Assembly (NCBI RefSeq): GCF_900590755.1
Contig: NZ_UUOC01000032.1
Coordinates: 1-64,000 of the forward strand
DNA length: 64,000 bases
Origin: Pseudomonas viridiflava
GTDB taxonomy: Bacteria > Pseudomonadota > Gammaproteobacteria > Pseudomonadales > Pseudomonadaceae
Direction of reading: 5' to 3'
In this document: positions 17,600 to 27,342 of the stretch, piece by piece
Layout of the letters: each line of letters starts with the position of its first letter
Position numbering within the stretch: the first letter of the stretch is position 1
The notes under the pieces: model-generated
What the model saw: the letters and a program-made list of their open reading frames with translations, nothing else
Told to the model about the DNA's origin: nothing
Database searches by the model: none
Made by a program: the position numbers and the translations under genes

Positions 17600-18571
17600 A
17601 TGACCGAGCCTATGAACCATCGAGTGTCCACTCTTGAGCTGGAAGATCAGGCCATCGAACAATGGGTGCATCTGACCTCGGGCAGTGCCAGCGAGTCAGA
17701 GCGTGCTGCGTTCGAACGCTGGCGTCAGCGCAGCCCGGCCCATCAGGCGGCTGCGGAGTTGGCTGAGCAGATATGGCAAGCGTTGCCGCAAACCAGAACG
17801 GCCGAAACATTCGTACCGCCCGCCGTCAAACAGCGGCGACCTTTGCGCTGGGTCGCAGCGGCTGCCGGTTTGGCTGCGCTGGCGGTCACCAGTCTGAGTG
17901 ACCCTGTGCAAGTGTATTTCGCTGACCACTCAACCGCTGTCGGTGAGCGAAAACTGATCACCCTCGAAGATGGAAGCCAGGTCTGGCTCAACAGTGCAAC
18001 GGCACTTTCTGTGCACTACACCGCCGGGCGGCGCGAGATCAGCCTGCTCAAAGGCGAGGCCCTGTTTCAGGTGAGCAAGGACGCTTCAAGACCATTCGTG
18101 GTTCAGGCGGCCGGGGGCAGCGTACAGGCTGTCGGCACCCGTTTTGATGTGGATCGTCAGAGTCAACGGGTGCGCGTGGGGGTGACTGAGGGCGAGGTCA
18201 AGGTGTCGTCGGCGGGCCAGGCGGTGCCCCTGAAGATCGCTCAGCAACTCGATTTCGAAGAAGGATCACCGCCGTCTGCCAGCCATACACTGGACCTGAA
18301 CACCGCCGCCGCCTGGCAACGTGGAAAGCTGATCTTCAACCGCCGACCGCTGTCTGAAGTTTTCGCCGATATCGAACGCTACATGCCTGGCTCAGTGGTG
18401 GTCGCGGGTCAGTTGCCGGACACAGCGGTGAGTGGCGTCTTCAATCTTGATGATGTACCCGGCATGCTCAGTGTCCTGTCTCGTACTCAGCCGGTTCGCA
18501 TCTACCAGCTGCCGTGGCTGACTGTGGTGATGAATGCGCAGTCGGCCGACAAGGTCGCGCCGGGAGGTTGA
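17600..18571 (+). CDS. FecR-like anti-sigma factor / sigma regulator
   Basis: The 323-residue protein has an N-terminal DUF4880 cytoplasmic domain (about 14-60, with W-V-xx-T-S-G and WRQRSPAHQ), one short hydrophobic segment near 90-105 (WVAAAAGLAALAV), a FecR periplasmic domain (about 115-225, GERKLITLEDGSQVWLNSATAL) and a C-terminal STN-like region (about 240-310). It follows the sigma gene by 48 bases. It would transmit receptor occupancy across the inner membrane, releasing or activating the sigma factor. Confidence 0.9.
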   Translation: MTEPMNHRVSTLELEDQAIEQWVHLTSGSASESERAAFERWRQRSPAHQAAAELAEQIWQALPQTRTAETFVPPAVKQRRPLRWVAAAAGLAALAVTSLSDPVQVYFADHSTAVGERKLITLEDGSQVWLNSATALSVHYTAGRREISLLKGEALFQVSKDASRPFVVQAAGGSVQAVGTRFDVDRQSQRVRVGVTEGEVKVSSAGQAVPLKIAQQLDFEEGSPPSASHTLDLNTAAAWQRGKLIFNRRPLSEVFADIERYMPGSVVVAGQLPDTAVSGVFNLDDVPGMLSVLSRTQPVRIYQLPWLTVVMNAQSADKVAPGG

Positions 18572-18743
18572 GCCTGGTTGCCGCTGTTGATTCATGCGTG
18601 AAATGCAATCCATTGTCTGCCTGCCTGCGTCCTTTTCGCTGTTGTATTGAGCAATTCCCTTGTCAACACTCAATCGGTTAGGATCGTCACAACTCACGTC
18701 CCGTGGCTTTCCAGTTGATCCTCCAATTGAGCAAGGACTTACG

Positions 18744-19823
18744 ATGATCCGCACCGCCTTCATTCCGCTGATGCTGGTCGCTTCCATGAGTCACGCGGCA
18801 CAGACCGTGAAGATCTACAACTGGACGGATTACTTCGCCCCGGACACCCTGAAGAACTTTCAGAAAGCCACCGGTATTGCCTCAACCTACGACACTTACG
18901 ACAGCAATCCGGTGCTTGATGCAAAGCTCAAGGCTCGCAATTCCGGCTACGACATTGTGGTGCCGTCGAGTCATTTCGTGGCTCGTCAGGTATTGCGCGG
19001 CGATTTGAAGAAGCTCGACAGAAGCCAACTGCCTAACTGGAAGTACCTGAATCCTGTCCTGCTCAAAACCCTCGCCGAGGCTGATCCCGGCAACGAGCAT
19101 GCCTTTCCCTACCTCTGGGGCACGACCGGTATTGGCTATAACTCCACCAAGGTCAAAGCGATACTGGGTAATGACACCCCGCTGAATTCCTGGGATCTGA
19201 TCCTCAAGCCCGAGAACATCAAAAAGCTGGCGCAATGCGGTGTGGCTGTGCTCGACAGCGCGCCGGATCTGGTGCCCATCGCGCTGAACTACCTGGGTCT
19301 GTCACCGGACAGCACGACCCCTGACGACTACGCCAAAGCCAAAGCAGTGCTGCTCGCGATTCAGCCTTATGTCACCAGCTTCAACGCCAACGACTACGGG
19401 GCCGCGCTGGCCAGTGGCAAGGTCTGCATCGCCGTGGGCTATTCGGGCGACATCATGCTGGCGCAGCATCAGGCCAACGATGCAGGCAAGGGCGTTGTGA
19501 TCCACTACATCGCGCCCAAAGAGGGCTCGCCGATGTGGTTCGATATGGTCGCCATGCCCGTCGACGCTCCCGACGAAAAAGCCGCCTATGTCTTCATGAA
19601 CTACCTGCTCGATCCGAAAGTGATCAGCGGGATTTCCAACTACCTGCATTACCCCAATGGCAACGAGAAGTCCGAAGGGCTGGTGGACGCAGATGTGCAC
19701 AACGACATCGGCATCTACCCCGACGCGGATACGCTGAGCAACCTGTTTGCGCTCAACGAGATCCCGGCCGAAATTGAAGCGCTCAGGTTGCGGGTGTGGA
19801 ACGAGGTCAAGGCCGGCAAGTAG
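18744..19823 (+). CDS. Putrescine/polyamine-type ABC substrate-binding protein (PotF/SpuD-like)
   Basis: The 359-residue protein has a signal peptide ending near SHAAQ (about 17). The mature start VKIYNWTDYFAPDTL and the following DSNPVLDAKLKA and DIVVPSSHF match PotF/SpuD/SpuE, in which the Trp and Asp contact the diamine. AAGGA lies 8 bases before the ATG at 18744; the longer reading from 18660 has no signal peptide at its start. No permease or ATPase of this transporter type is near, so it is an orphan that must work with a distant polyamine transporter or act as a sensor. Confidence 0.88.
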   Translation: MIRTAFIPLMLVASMSHAAQTVKIYNWTDYFAPDTLKNFQKATGIASTYDTYDSNPVLDAKLKARNSGYDIVVPSSHFVARQVLRGDLKKLDRSQLPNWKYLNPVLLKTLAEADPGNEHAFPYLWGTTGIGYNSTKVKAILGNDTPLNSWDLILKPENIKKLAQCGVAVLDSAPDLVPIALNYLGLSPDSTTPDDYAKAKAVLLAIQPYVTSFNANDYGAALASGKVCIAVGYSGDIMLAQHQANDAGKGVVIHYIAPKEGSPMWFDMVAMPVDAPDEKAAYVFMNYLLDPKVISGISNYLHYPNGNEKSEGLVDADVHNDIGIYPDADTLSNLFALNEIPAEIEALRLRVWNEVKAGK

Positions 19824-20055
19824 TCATCGGTTAAACCTTTCGCGGGCTTTTTCACTGTTTCTCTTCATGGTCTGAGAAAAATGGCTGGGCAGTACGTCTT
19901 TAACAGTCACTCAAGAACTCCCTTGAGTGCTCATCAGACGTATGAAGGATCCTGTCCATGTTGTTTTTGCCGGCATTACCGTCGCTGCACTCCACTGGCA
20001 AGCACTGCACAAGCATCGCATCGGGTGCGCGGTTTTGAGCGCTAGCGAACCCATC

Positions 20056-21093
20056 ATGACCGCCGAAACGCTGCACATCGCTTACGCCAGAATCCTGCGC
20101 AAGCGCTTGTGGATCTGCGGCCTGCTGGTGTTGGCGCTATTGGCGTGCGTGCTGGCGGACATCACCCTGGGCACCACCAGTTTTGCTGCCGTGGATGTGA
20201 TCAAAGCGATCTTCAGCCCTGCCAGCGTTGACCCCGACACTCAGGTGATTGTCCGTGAGCTGCGCTTGCCGTTTGCCTTGATGGCGGTGCTGGTCGGCGT
20301 TGCGCTGTCTCTCGCCGGGGCGGAGATGCAGACCATCCTCAATAATCCGCTGGCAAGCCCGTTCACCCTGGGGGTTTCATCGGCGGCTTCGCTGGGGGCG
20401 GCGCTGGCCATCGTGCTGGATCTGGGCATTCCGGGTGTGCCGTCCAGTTGGCTGATCACTGCCAATGCCTTTGTGTTTGCCTTCGCCTCGGTGTTGTTGC
20501 TACAGGCGGTGGCGAGCATGACCGGTGGCGTGCAGTCGCTGGTGCTGTTCGGTATTGCGCTGGTATTCAGCTTCAACGCCATGGTCGCGATGCTGCAATA
20601 CCTGGCGTCGGCCGATGCGTTGCAACAACTGGTGTTCTGGAGCATGGGCAGCCTGAGCCGCGCCAGCTGGCCTGCGGTGCAGACGCTCGCACTGGTGGTG
20701 ATTGTGGTGTTGCCGTTCAGCCTTCGGGCAGCCTGGCAAATGACCACCTTGCGGCTGGGAGATGAGCGCGCCGCGACGCTGGGTATCGATGTCGCGCGGC
20801 TGCGGCTGGGGGCCTTGTTGCGTATCAGCCTGCTGGCCGCTACCGCCGTGGCGTTCGTCGGGACCATCGGCTTTATCGGACTGGTCGGCCCGCACATCGC
20901 GCGCATGTTGATTGGCGAGGATCACCGCTTCTTCCTGCCTGTCAGCGCCTTGATGGGCGCCCTGATCATGTCGCTCTCGGCCATCGTCAGCAAACAACTG
21001 ATACCCGGCGTGATATTGCCCATTGGCATCGTCACGGCGGTGGTCGGCGTGCCGTTGTTCATGAGCCTGATCCTCAAGCGAGGTCGCGCATGA
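20056..21093 (+). CDS. FecCD-family ABC transporter permease
   Basis: The 345-residue protein has about ten membrane segments and the FecCD motifs LRLPFALMAVLVGVALSLAGAEMQ, NPLASPFTLGVSSAA and FIGLVGPHIARM (the loop that docks the ATPase). From the ATG at 20056 it has the normal family length; an upstream ATG at 19927 would add 43 residues of unlikely sequence. It starts a three-gene operon with 4-nt overlaps. Substrates of the family are ferric siderophores, haem or cobalamin; iron is favoured by the neighbours. Confidence 0.9.
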   Translation: MTAETLHIAYARILRKRLWICGLLVLALLACVLADITLGTTSFAAVDVIKAIFSPASVDPDTQVIVRELRLPFALMAVLVGVALSLAGAEMQTILNNPLASPFTLGVSSAASLGAALAIVLDLGIPGVPSSWLITANAFVFAFASVLLLQAVASMTGGVQSLVLFGIALVFSFNAMVAMLQYLASADALQQLVFWSMGSLSRASWPAVQTLALVVIVVLPFSLRAAWQMTTLRLGDERAATLGIDVARLRLGALLRISLLAATAVAFVGTIGFIGLVGPHIARMLIGEDHRFFLPVSALMGALIMSLSAIVSKQLIPGVILPIGIVTAVVGVPLFMSLILKRGRA

Positions 21094-21872
21094 GTGTGCT
21101 AGAGGTCAAACAGCTGTGCGTGGCTTACAAACGCACGCCGGTTCTGCACGGCATCGATTTACCGACGATTTCCCCGGGGCAGGTGGTGGCCTTGGTGGGG
21201 CCCAATGGCGCGGGCAAGTCGACTCTGTTGCGCACCCTGGCGGGACTGTTGCCTGCCACGGGCGACATTCGTCTGGGCAGCCTGGACCTGTTGCGCTGCA
21301 ACCGCCGCGAGCGCGCCGCCGTGCTGGGTTTCATGCCCCAGACCTTGCCCGATGGCATCGCCCTGAGCGTGCTGGAAACCCTGCTCGGCGCACTTCGCGG
21401 CGGTGACCCTCTGGCGGCTCAAGGCAGCGCCCGGCAAAAGCAGCAGAAGGCCAGCGACGTGCTTGAGCAATTGGGCATCCTGCACCTGGCGCTGCGTCCG
21501 CTGGACGGGTTGTCGGGTGGGCAGCGGCAAATGGTCAGCCTGGCACAGGCGGTGATTCGTCAACCGCGGCTGCTGTTGCTTGATGAACCCACCAGCGCGC
21601 TGGATCTGCGTTATCAGAATGACGTGATGAGCATGGTTCGGCAGTTGGCGGATCAGGGCCGTATTGTTGTGGTGGTGCTGCATGACCTGGGGCTGGCGGC
21701 GCGCTGGGCTGATCGGATCTTGGTCCTGGAGCGCGGTCGTCTGCATGCCGCGGGCACACCTGAGCAAACCCTGACCCCGGCGCTGCTGGAGCAGGTCTAC
21801 CGGGTTCAGGCGCGAGTCGAGCGTTGCAGTCAGGGCAGGGTGCAGATCCATGTTGACGGATCGGTCTCATGA
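21090..21872 (+). CDS. FecE-type ABC transporter ATP-binding protein
   Basis: The 260-residue protein has Walker A GPNGAGKST (about 36-44), a Q-loop around MPQTLPDG, signature LSGGQRQM, Walker B LLLLDEP and the switch His in VVVLHDLGLAA. This is the FepC/FhuC/BtuD pattern. It overlaps the permease gene by 4 nt upstream and the binding-protein gene by 4 nt downstream. Confidence 0.92.
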   Translation: MSVLEVKQLCVAYKRTPVLHGIDLPTISPGQVVALVGPNGAGKSTLLRTLAGLLPATGDIRLGSLDLLRCNRRERAAVLGFMPQTLPDGIALSVLETLLGALRGGDPLAAQGSARQKQQKASDVLEQLGILHLALRPLDGLSGGQRQMVSLAQAVIRQPRLLLLDEPTSALDLRYQNDVMSMVRQLADQGRIVVVVLHDLGLAARWADRILVLERGRLHAAGTPEQTLTPALLEQVYRVQARVERCSQGRVQIHVDGSVS

Positions 21873-23038
21873 AGTGGCTATGGATGCTGATGGTGCTGGC
21901 TTGTGCCGGGTTGCAGGCCGCTGAGTACCCGAGAACGGTTACCGATCTGGCTGGCCGCCAGGTGACACTGACCCACGCGCCGCAGCGCATTGTGTTGCAG
22001 GACAGCAATGACCTGTTGTCCCTGGCGCTGCTGGAGCGTGAGAACCCGTTGGCCCGTGTCGTGGCGTGGGACAACAACCTGGCCAGCTCCGATCCGGGAC
22101 TTTGGAACGTGGTCAGCCAGCGCTGGCCCGAGGCGAAGAGCATTCGCGAGCTCGATTTCCCGCAGACCGGCCAACTGGACATCGAAAGCCTGTTGCGCGC
22201 CCACCCGGACCTGATCGTTGCGCGTCTTGGCGCACGGGCAGCCATCGAGAATACCGTGCTCGACAGCGTGCTCCGGCGCCTGGGTATCGCGCTGATCTAC
22301 GTCGATAACGAGCTGGACCCGCTCGTCAACGTGCCGCGCAGCCTTGAATTGCTGGGCCGGGTGCTCAGTCGTGATGAACAGGCCAGCGCTTATCTTGCGG
22401 TGTATCGACAGCAACTGGCAGACCTGAAACGGCGCAGCCATGGCCTGCCCGCGCCAAAGGTCTTCGTTGAGGCCAGGGCCGGGCAAGCAGGGGCGGGAGG
22501 GTGCTGCCATACCCAGGGCCACAGCGGTTGGGGTTTGTTGATCGAGAACCTCGGCGCAATCAACCTCGGCTCGCGCTATCTGCGCAGCGAGTCGGCGGAC
22601 GTGGCACTGGAAACCCTGATCCTCAGCAAGCCGGACATCTACCTGATGACCGGCACCCAGCGCCTGCGCAATGGCGTGGGCACGATACCCTTTGGCTACG
22701 GCGCCCATCCTGATCAGGTGCGTAGCGAGATGCAGCGTTTGATGTCACGGCCGGGATTCGCCGCCATCGCCAAATCGCCACAGGCTTGCGTGCAAGGGCT
22801 TAGTCATCAGTTCTACAACAGCGTATTCAACCTCGTGGGCGCGCAATGGCTGGCGAAGATTTTCTGGCCCGAGCCGTTTGCCGATCTGGATCCAGACGCC
22901 GAATACCGCCGCCTGATTCGCACCTTCACCACATTGCCGGATGTGCCGTTCGTGTTTCATGGGCAGCGGTGTTTTGATGGGGCGCCTGATAAAGCCCAGG
23001 GCCTGGGCTCTCGTACGCGCTTATCAAGCATGAAATAA
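21869..23038 (+). CDS. Periplasmic iron-complex substrate-binding protein (FecB/FepB-type)
   Basis: The 389-residue protein begins with a signal peptide ending near LQAAE (about 16). The mature start YPRTVTDLAGRQVTLTHAPQRIV is typical of the TroA-like siderophore/haem/B12-binding fold, with the long linker helix around IENTVLDSVLRR. A Cys pair (GGCCHTQGHSGWG, about 210-222) is noteworthy and may form a disulphide or take part in ligand binding. It is the last gene of the FecCD operon. Confidence 0.85.
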   Translation: MKWLWMLMVLACAGLQAAEYPRTVTDLAGRQVTLTHAPQRIVLQDSNDLLSLALLERENPLARVVAWDNNLASSDPGLWNVVSQRWPEAKSIRELDFPQTGQLDIESLLRAHPDLIVARLGARAAIENTVLDSVLRRLGIALIYVDNELDPLVNVPRSLELLGRVLSRDEQASAYLAVYRQQLADLKRRSHGLPAPKVFVEARAGQAGAGGCCHTQGHSGWGLLIENLGAINLGSRYLRSESADVALETLILSKPDIYLMTGTQRLRNGVGTIPFGYGAHPDQVRSEMQRLMSRPGFAAIAKSPQACVQGLSHQFYNSVFNLVGAQWLAKIFWPEPFADLDPDAEYRRLIRTFTTLPDVPFVFHGQRCFDGAPDKAQGLGSRTRLSSMK

Positions 23039-23062
23039 GCATCTGTTGGAATGCATTTTTCT

Positions 23063-23442
23063 GGAGGAGCGGTGCTTGGTCTGGGCGGCATTCCGACGAT
23101 GAACGATGACGCGGTCTGCCTGATACACCGAGGCGGCTGATTCGCGGGCAAGTCTCGCGCCCACAGAGATTGCATCTCCTTGTGGGACCGGCTTTAGCCG
23201 GGAAGAGGCCAGTACATCCGCCCGAAATTGATCGCCTGAAATGCCGCATTCCCCGCTAAAGCGGAGCGCCGCCCGGCCGGTCCCACAGGAATGTGTATTG
23301 CAGGCCAACATAGAATCTCCCACAGGTTCATCCGTCTGTAGGGGCGCGCTTGGTCTGGGCGGCATTCCGACGACGAACGATGACGCGATCTGCCTGATGG
23401 ACTGCATCGGCTGCATCGCGGGCAAGCCTCGCTCCCACAGGT
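23063..23442. repeat. Cluster of three REP-type elements
   Basis: The gap 23039-23497 holds two copies of one element (23063-23165 and 23332-23442) sharing the inner run GCTTGGTCTGGGCGGCATTC and the flank GAACGATGACGCG. Between them, at 23179-23290, lies an element of the GTGGGACCGGCTTTAGCCGG family. No gene is supported here. Confidence 0.8.
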
Positions 23443-23497
23443 TTGCAAGGAGCTCACGAGCACCTACAGGTTTCTGAAGTGCAGCCCTGTCAGACGG

Positions 23498-24907
23498 TCA
23501 TGCCCCTTTAATCCCCGGAAACAGCAGCCTGAACGTCGTAGCGCCACCCATCTGGCTTTCCACCAGAACCTGCCCTTGATGCACGCTCATGATGGAGCGA
23601 ACAATGGCCAGTCCCAGGCCTGTGCCGCCCTGTTGGCGGGAGCGGCTGGCATGCACTCGATAGAAACGATCGAACAGGCGTGGCAGGTGTTCGGCCTCGA
23701 TACCTTCGCCGGTATTGGTGACGGCCAGGGATATTTCGTCTGGGCGGGCGTCGAGCCTGATGGTTACGGGGCTGTCGGGCGCGCCGTGCCGGATGGCGTT
23801 GGACAGCAGATTGGAAATGGCCCGCTGGATCATCAGCCTGTCGCCCAGCACCTCTGCTGCCCCTTGCACCTGCACGGCGACCTTCTTTTCCTCGGCTGAG
23901 GAAGCGAACAGCTCCGCGACTTTTTCGGCCTCCGTCCGAAGGTCGATTGCCCTGAAACACAGCGCTGCTGACGGCTGGTTCACGCTGGCCAGAAAAAGCA
24001 TCTGCGACACCATCAGTGACAGACGCTCCAGTTCCTCGGTGCAAGACTCAAGGACTTTTTTGTACACCTCGGGAGGTCGCGGTCTCGACAACGTGACCTG
24101 CGCCTTGCCCATCAGATTGTTCATGGGCGAGCGCAGTTCGTGAGCGAGATCATCGGAAAACTGAGTCAACTGCTGAACATCACCGTCGAGCCTGTGCAGC
24201 ATGAAGTTCACCGCGTTGGCCAGATCACGCAATTCGTCGGGCAGTCCGGTGACTTTCATGCGCGGGGACAAATCCCTGGCGGAAATACGCTCCGCGACCC
24301 TGCGCAATGAGCGCAGCGGTTTCAAACCGCTGTGCACGATCCACCAGGCGCAACCGCCCACCAGCATCAGGATGAACGGCAGTGCGATCAGCGTGGACTT
24401 CACGTAAGCGTTCAATAACGTGGCATCGTTCTTTCTATCCAGAGCAAGCAGCAGGAGGATTTCCTGATCGCTCTTGAGGCGAATCCGTTTTGAGGCGATC
24501 AGGACCTCATAACCTTCGGCGGAAGACGATCGGCGAAAATCGGTTGATCCGTCACGGTCAGACCCGTTCGGCAGGGGTATGGGCTGCTCGGCCGCTTCGT
24601 CGTTGCCAAGATTCAGCAAGCGTCTGGCCGGCGGGCCTGAGTCGTAGATGGTCAGGGTGAAGTCATCGTGCCCGATGATCTGATCGCGCAGGTTATGGGG
24701 TTGCAGCACGATGTCTGCTACCGAAAGGGAGCCCTCGGCGAGGCTGTGTTCGATCTGTCCGAGCTTATCGTTCAGTCCGTTCTCTGCACGCAAGTCCAGC
24801 TGATGGGCAATCGAGGCATAGGCAAACGCGGCCATCAGCATTACCAGCACTGCGCTCATTGCCGTCACCGCGAGACCCAGTTGCATGGACAGACGGGTAG
24901 GCTTCAT
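23498..24907 (-). CDS. Heavy-metal sensor histidine kinase (CusS/CzcS/CopS-like)
   Basis: The 469-residue protein has two membrane segments (about 12-36 and 160-182) around a periplasmic sensor, HAMP at about 185-240, the phospho-acceptor box DDLAHELRSPMNNLMG near 250, and an HATPase domain with TNTGEGIEAEHL and GGTGLGLAIVRSI. The ATG at 24907 overlaps the response regulator gene by 4 nt; a longer in-frame reading to 25045 lies inside that gene and is rejected. The metal is unknown, but the divergent CzcCBA pump points to Zn, Cd or Co. Confidence 0.9.
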   Translation of the reverse strand: MKPTRLSMQLGLAVTAMSAVLVMLMAAFAYASIAHQLDLRAENGLNDKLGQIEHSLAEGSLSVADIVLQPHNLRDQIIGHDDFTLTIYDSGPPARRLLNLGNDEAAEQPIPLPNGSDRDGSTDFRRSSSAEGYEVLIASKRIRLKSDQEILLLLALDRKNDATLLNAYVKSTLIALPFILMLVGGCAWWIVHSGLKPLRSLRRVAERISARDLSPRMKVTGLPDELRDLANAVNFMLHRLDGDVQQLTQFSDDLAHELRSPMNNLMGKAQVTLSRPRPPEVYKKVLESCTEELERLSLMVSQMLFLASVNQPSAALCFRAIDLRTEAEKVAELFASSAEEKKVAVQVQGAAEVLGDRLMIQRAISNLLSNAIRHGAPDSPVTIRLDARPDEISLAVTNTGEGIEAEHLPRLFDRFYRVHASRSRQQGGTGLGLAIVRSIMSVHQGQVLVESQMGGATTFRLLFPGIKGA

Positions 24908-25578
24908 TCGCGCACTTCCAGCACATACCCGACGCCACGCAGGGTGTGGATCAGCTTGCACTCGAATGGATCGTCGATCTTGGCCCTCAGGCGCCGGATC
25001 GAAACTTCCACCACATTGGTGTCGCAATCGAAATTCATGTCCCACACCAGAGAGATAATCTGGGTCCGCGACATCACCTCACCGTTGTGCTTCATCAACA
25101 GATGGAGCAGGGCAAATTCCTTTGTGGTCAGGTCGATGCGCTGGGTGCCGCGAAAGGCTCGATGACGGCCTTGATCCAGCTCCAGATCGCCGACGCGCAA
25201 CACGTCAGGCAGGCCCGGTTGCTCACTGCGACGCATGAGGGTGCGGACCCTGGCAAGCAGTTCGGGAAACTCGAAGGGCTTGACCAGATAATCATCAGCG
25301 CCCATTTCCAGTCCCCTGACTTTTTCGTCCAGTCGGCCCCGTGCAGTCACCATCATGACCCGGGTGTTGGCGGTCTTGCGCAGCTTGGCCAGAACTTGCC
25401 AGCCATCCAGTTCGGGCAAGTTGACGTCGAGTATCACCACATCATAAGTGTGGTGTTGCGCCATATAGAGACCGTCAAGTCCGGTGGTGGCGATATCCAC
25501 GATATAGCCGCTTTCCGTTAAACCCTGATGCATGTAATCGGCAGTTTTCGGCTCGTCCTCTACAACAAGGATTCGCAT
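24904..25578 (-). CDS. OmpR-family heavy-metal response regulator (CzcR/CusR/CopR-like)
   Basis: The 224-residue protein has a receiver with VVEDEPKT, acceptor Asp in VILDVNLP near 51 and Lys in YLVKPFEFPELLARV near 101. A winged-helix DNA-binding domain covers about 128-222 (LTTKEFALLHLLMKHNGEVMSRTQI). Its size and motifs are those of the CusR/CzcR/CopR group. It is divergent from czcCBA across a 433-base gap and probably activates it. Confidence 0.92.
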   Translation of the reverse strand: MRILVVEDEPKTADYMHQGLTESGYIVDIATTGLDGLYMAQHHTYDVVILDVNLPELDGWQVLAKLRKTANTRVMMVTARGRLDEKVRGLEMGADDYLVKPFEFPELLARVRTLMRRSEQPGLPDVLRVGDLELDQGRHRAFRGTQRIDLTTKEFALLHLLMKHNGEVMSRTQIISLVWDMNFDCDTNVVEVSIRRLRAKIDDPFECKLIHTLRGVGYVLEVRE

Positions 25579-26011
25579 GGCATAGTTCCTGTTTTACGAA
25601 GCGTTGAATGTTGCAGTTCGTCACGGTTTTTTTTTAGAGGTTCAGGCAGTGCTGGCGTTGACGAACGTTAACGGCAAAGTGAATGTGGCGCGGATTCTGA
25701 AACCTGTAGTGGCTGCAGGGTCAAGCTGATTTTTCCAATGGAATCAGGTTTTTGCTGACCGTTGGCAAGCGAGTTGAAATGCAAGGCGATAAGTATTGCC
25801 TTGTGTTTCTGTTTGCTCGATATAAACGTCGGGCTGGAGTGTAAAGTACCCATCGCTTCTGACGGTTGCAGATAACAGAATTGTAATTAACCAGCCATCG
25901 CCCTGATAACTTCCATTGCATAGAGTCTGCGCTTCCAACACCCGCCCCCTATCGCGGTGTTGTAACTGTTCGCTGTTGTTTAGTGAAATCCGCGACTGGA
26001 GAAGTGCAAAC
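25579..26011. other. Divergent regulatory region between the metal two-component pair and czcCBA
   Basis: This 433-base gap is clearly more AT-rich than its surroundings, with a T10 run near 25626. It must hold the promoters for both arms. I could not identify a convincing regulator box, and the short open frames here lack start signals and coding character. Confidence 0.5.
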
Positions 26012-27274
26012 GTGCCCTGGTATAGAAAATCTTCGATGACGCCCATCGTGACGATGGGCTCTCTTTGCCTGCTGTTATTACCTTTTGCTGCGCCCGCCGT
26101 AGCCGCTGCCCAGAACCTCAGCCTGCCTCAGGCCATCGAGGCGGCATTTGCCGAGAACCCGGACCTCGCCGCCGCTCGATGGGAGATTGGCGTGGCCCAG
26201 GGCGACCGCCAGCAGGCGGGGCTGATTCCCAATCCGGTGTTGTCCTGGGAGGCCGAAGACACCCGCCGCAGCACCAGCACCACAACCGTCATGCTCAGCC
26301 AGGCATTGGAGCTGGGCGGCAAACGCGGTGCACGCATCGAAGCCGCCAGCCGTGGTCAGGATGCCGCCGGGATCGAGCTTGAGCGGCGTGGCAATGAACT
26401 GCGCGCCGACGTCGTTCAGGCTTTCCATACGGCGTTGCGCTCCCAGACCGGACTGGATCTCGCCTACCAGTCTCAAGCCTTGGCCGAACGAGGCCTTGAG
26501 GTCGCTGAAGGTCGGGTCCGGGCGGGCAAGTCCTCGCCTGTAGAGGCGACCCGCGCCCAGGTGCAACTGGCCGAAACCACCTTGATGGTGCGCCGCGCCG
26601 AGACCATGAAGCTCAATAGCTATCGCGATCTGGCCCGTGTCACCGGATCCTCCGCCGTGTCTTTTGATCGTCTTGAGGCGGCGGACGTGTCGCCTGGCAG
26701 GTCGCCCTCATCGGCGCAGTTGATCAGCGCCATCGATCAGGCTGCCGAGATGCGTCTGGCACGGGTGCAGATCGAGCAGCGCGACGCCGCCTTGGGTTCC
26801 GAGCGGGCGCAACGCATTCCGGACCTCACCGTCAGCATCGGCAGCCAGTACAGCCGTGAAGACCGCGAACGTATAAACGTCGTTGGCGTGTCGATGCCCA
26901 TCCCGCTGTTCAACAGGAATCAGGGCAATGTGCTGGCGGCGTCCCGGCGGGCCGATCAAGCCCGGGACCTGCGCAACGCGGTCGAGCTGAAATTGCTCAC
27001 GCAGACCCAGACGGCTCTGGATCAGTGGATGACGGCTACCAAGGACGTCGAATCCTTCGATCAGATCATCCTGCCTTCGGCAAAAAGCGCCGTTGATGCC
27101 GCCACCCGTGGTTTCGAGATGGGCAAGTTCGGCTTTCTGGAGGTGCTCGATGCGCAGCGCACCTTGATTGCAGCCCGTGGGCAATACCTCGAAGCACTGG
27201 CCATGGCCACTGATGCGCGAGTGGCCGTGGAGCGTATTCACGGTGATCTGAGCCGGTTCAACCCCCTTCCTTAA
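26012..27274 (+). CDS. czcC: CzcC-like outer-membrane channel of an RND efflux pump (TolC family)
   Basis: The 420-residue protein has a signal peptide ending near AVAAAQ (about 34), followed by two repeats of the outer-membrane efflux protein fold (LSLPQAIEAAFAENPDLAAARWE and a second copy from about 230). I choose the GTG at 26012 because GGAGAAG lies about 10 bases upstream; the ATG at 26036 has no Shine-Dalgarno sequence. First gene of czcCBA, 68 bases before czcB. Confidence 0.85.
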   Translation: MPWYRKSSMTPIVTMGSLCLLLLPFAAPAVAAAQNLSLPQAIEAAFAENPDLAAARWEIGVAQGDRQQAGLIPNPVLSWEAEDTRRSTSTTTVMLSQALELGGKRGARIEAASRGQDAAGIELERRGNELRADVVQAFHTALRSQTGLDLAYQSQALAERGLEVAEGRVRAGKSSPVEATRAQVQLAETTLMVRRAETMKLNSYRDLARVTGSSAVSFDRLEAADVSPGRSPSSAQLISAIDQAAEMRLARVQIEQRDAALGSERAQRIPDLTVSIGSQYSREDRERINVVGVSMPIPLFNRNQGNVLAASRRADQARDLRNAVELKLLTQTQTALDQWMTATKDVESFDQIILPSAKSAVDAATRGFEMGKFGFLEVLDAQRTLIAARGQYLEALAMATDARVAVERIHGDLSRFNPLP

Positions 27275-27342
27275 CCCTCATCTTTCCGCACTTGTCGGGG
27301 CGCATCGCTGCACACATCAGCCGATGGTCGCCGGGAGCATCT

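Noticed and set aside
24908..25045. N-terminal extension of the heavy-metal kinase
   Set aside because: It lies inside the response regulator gene; the ATG at 24907 gives the standard 4-nt overlap and a proper first membrane segment.
25744..26046. 100-codon minus-strand frame in the gap upstream of czcC
   Set aside because: It overlaps the czcC start, lacks a start signal and has no domain; the gap is better explained as a divergent regulatory region.
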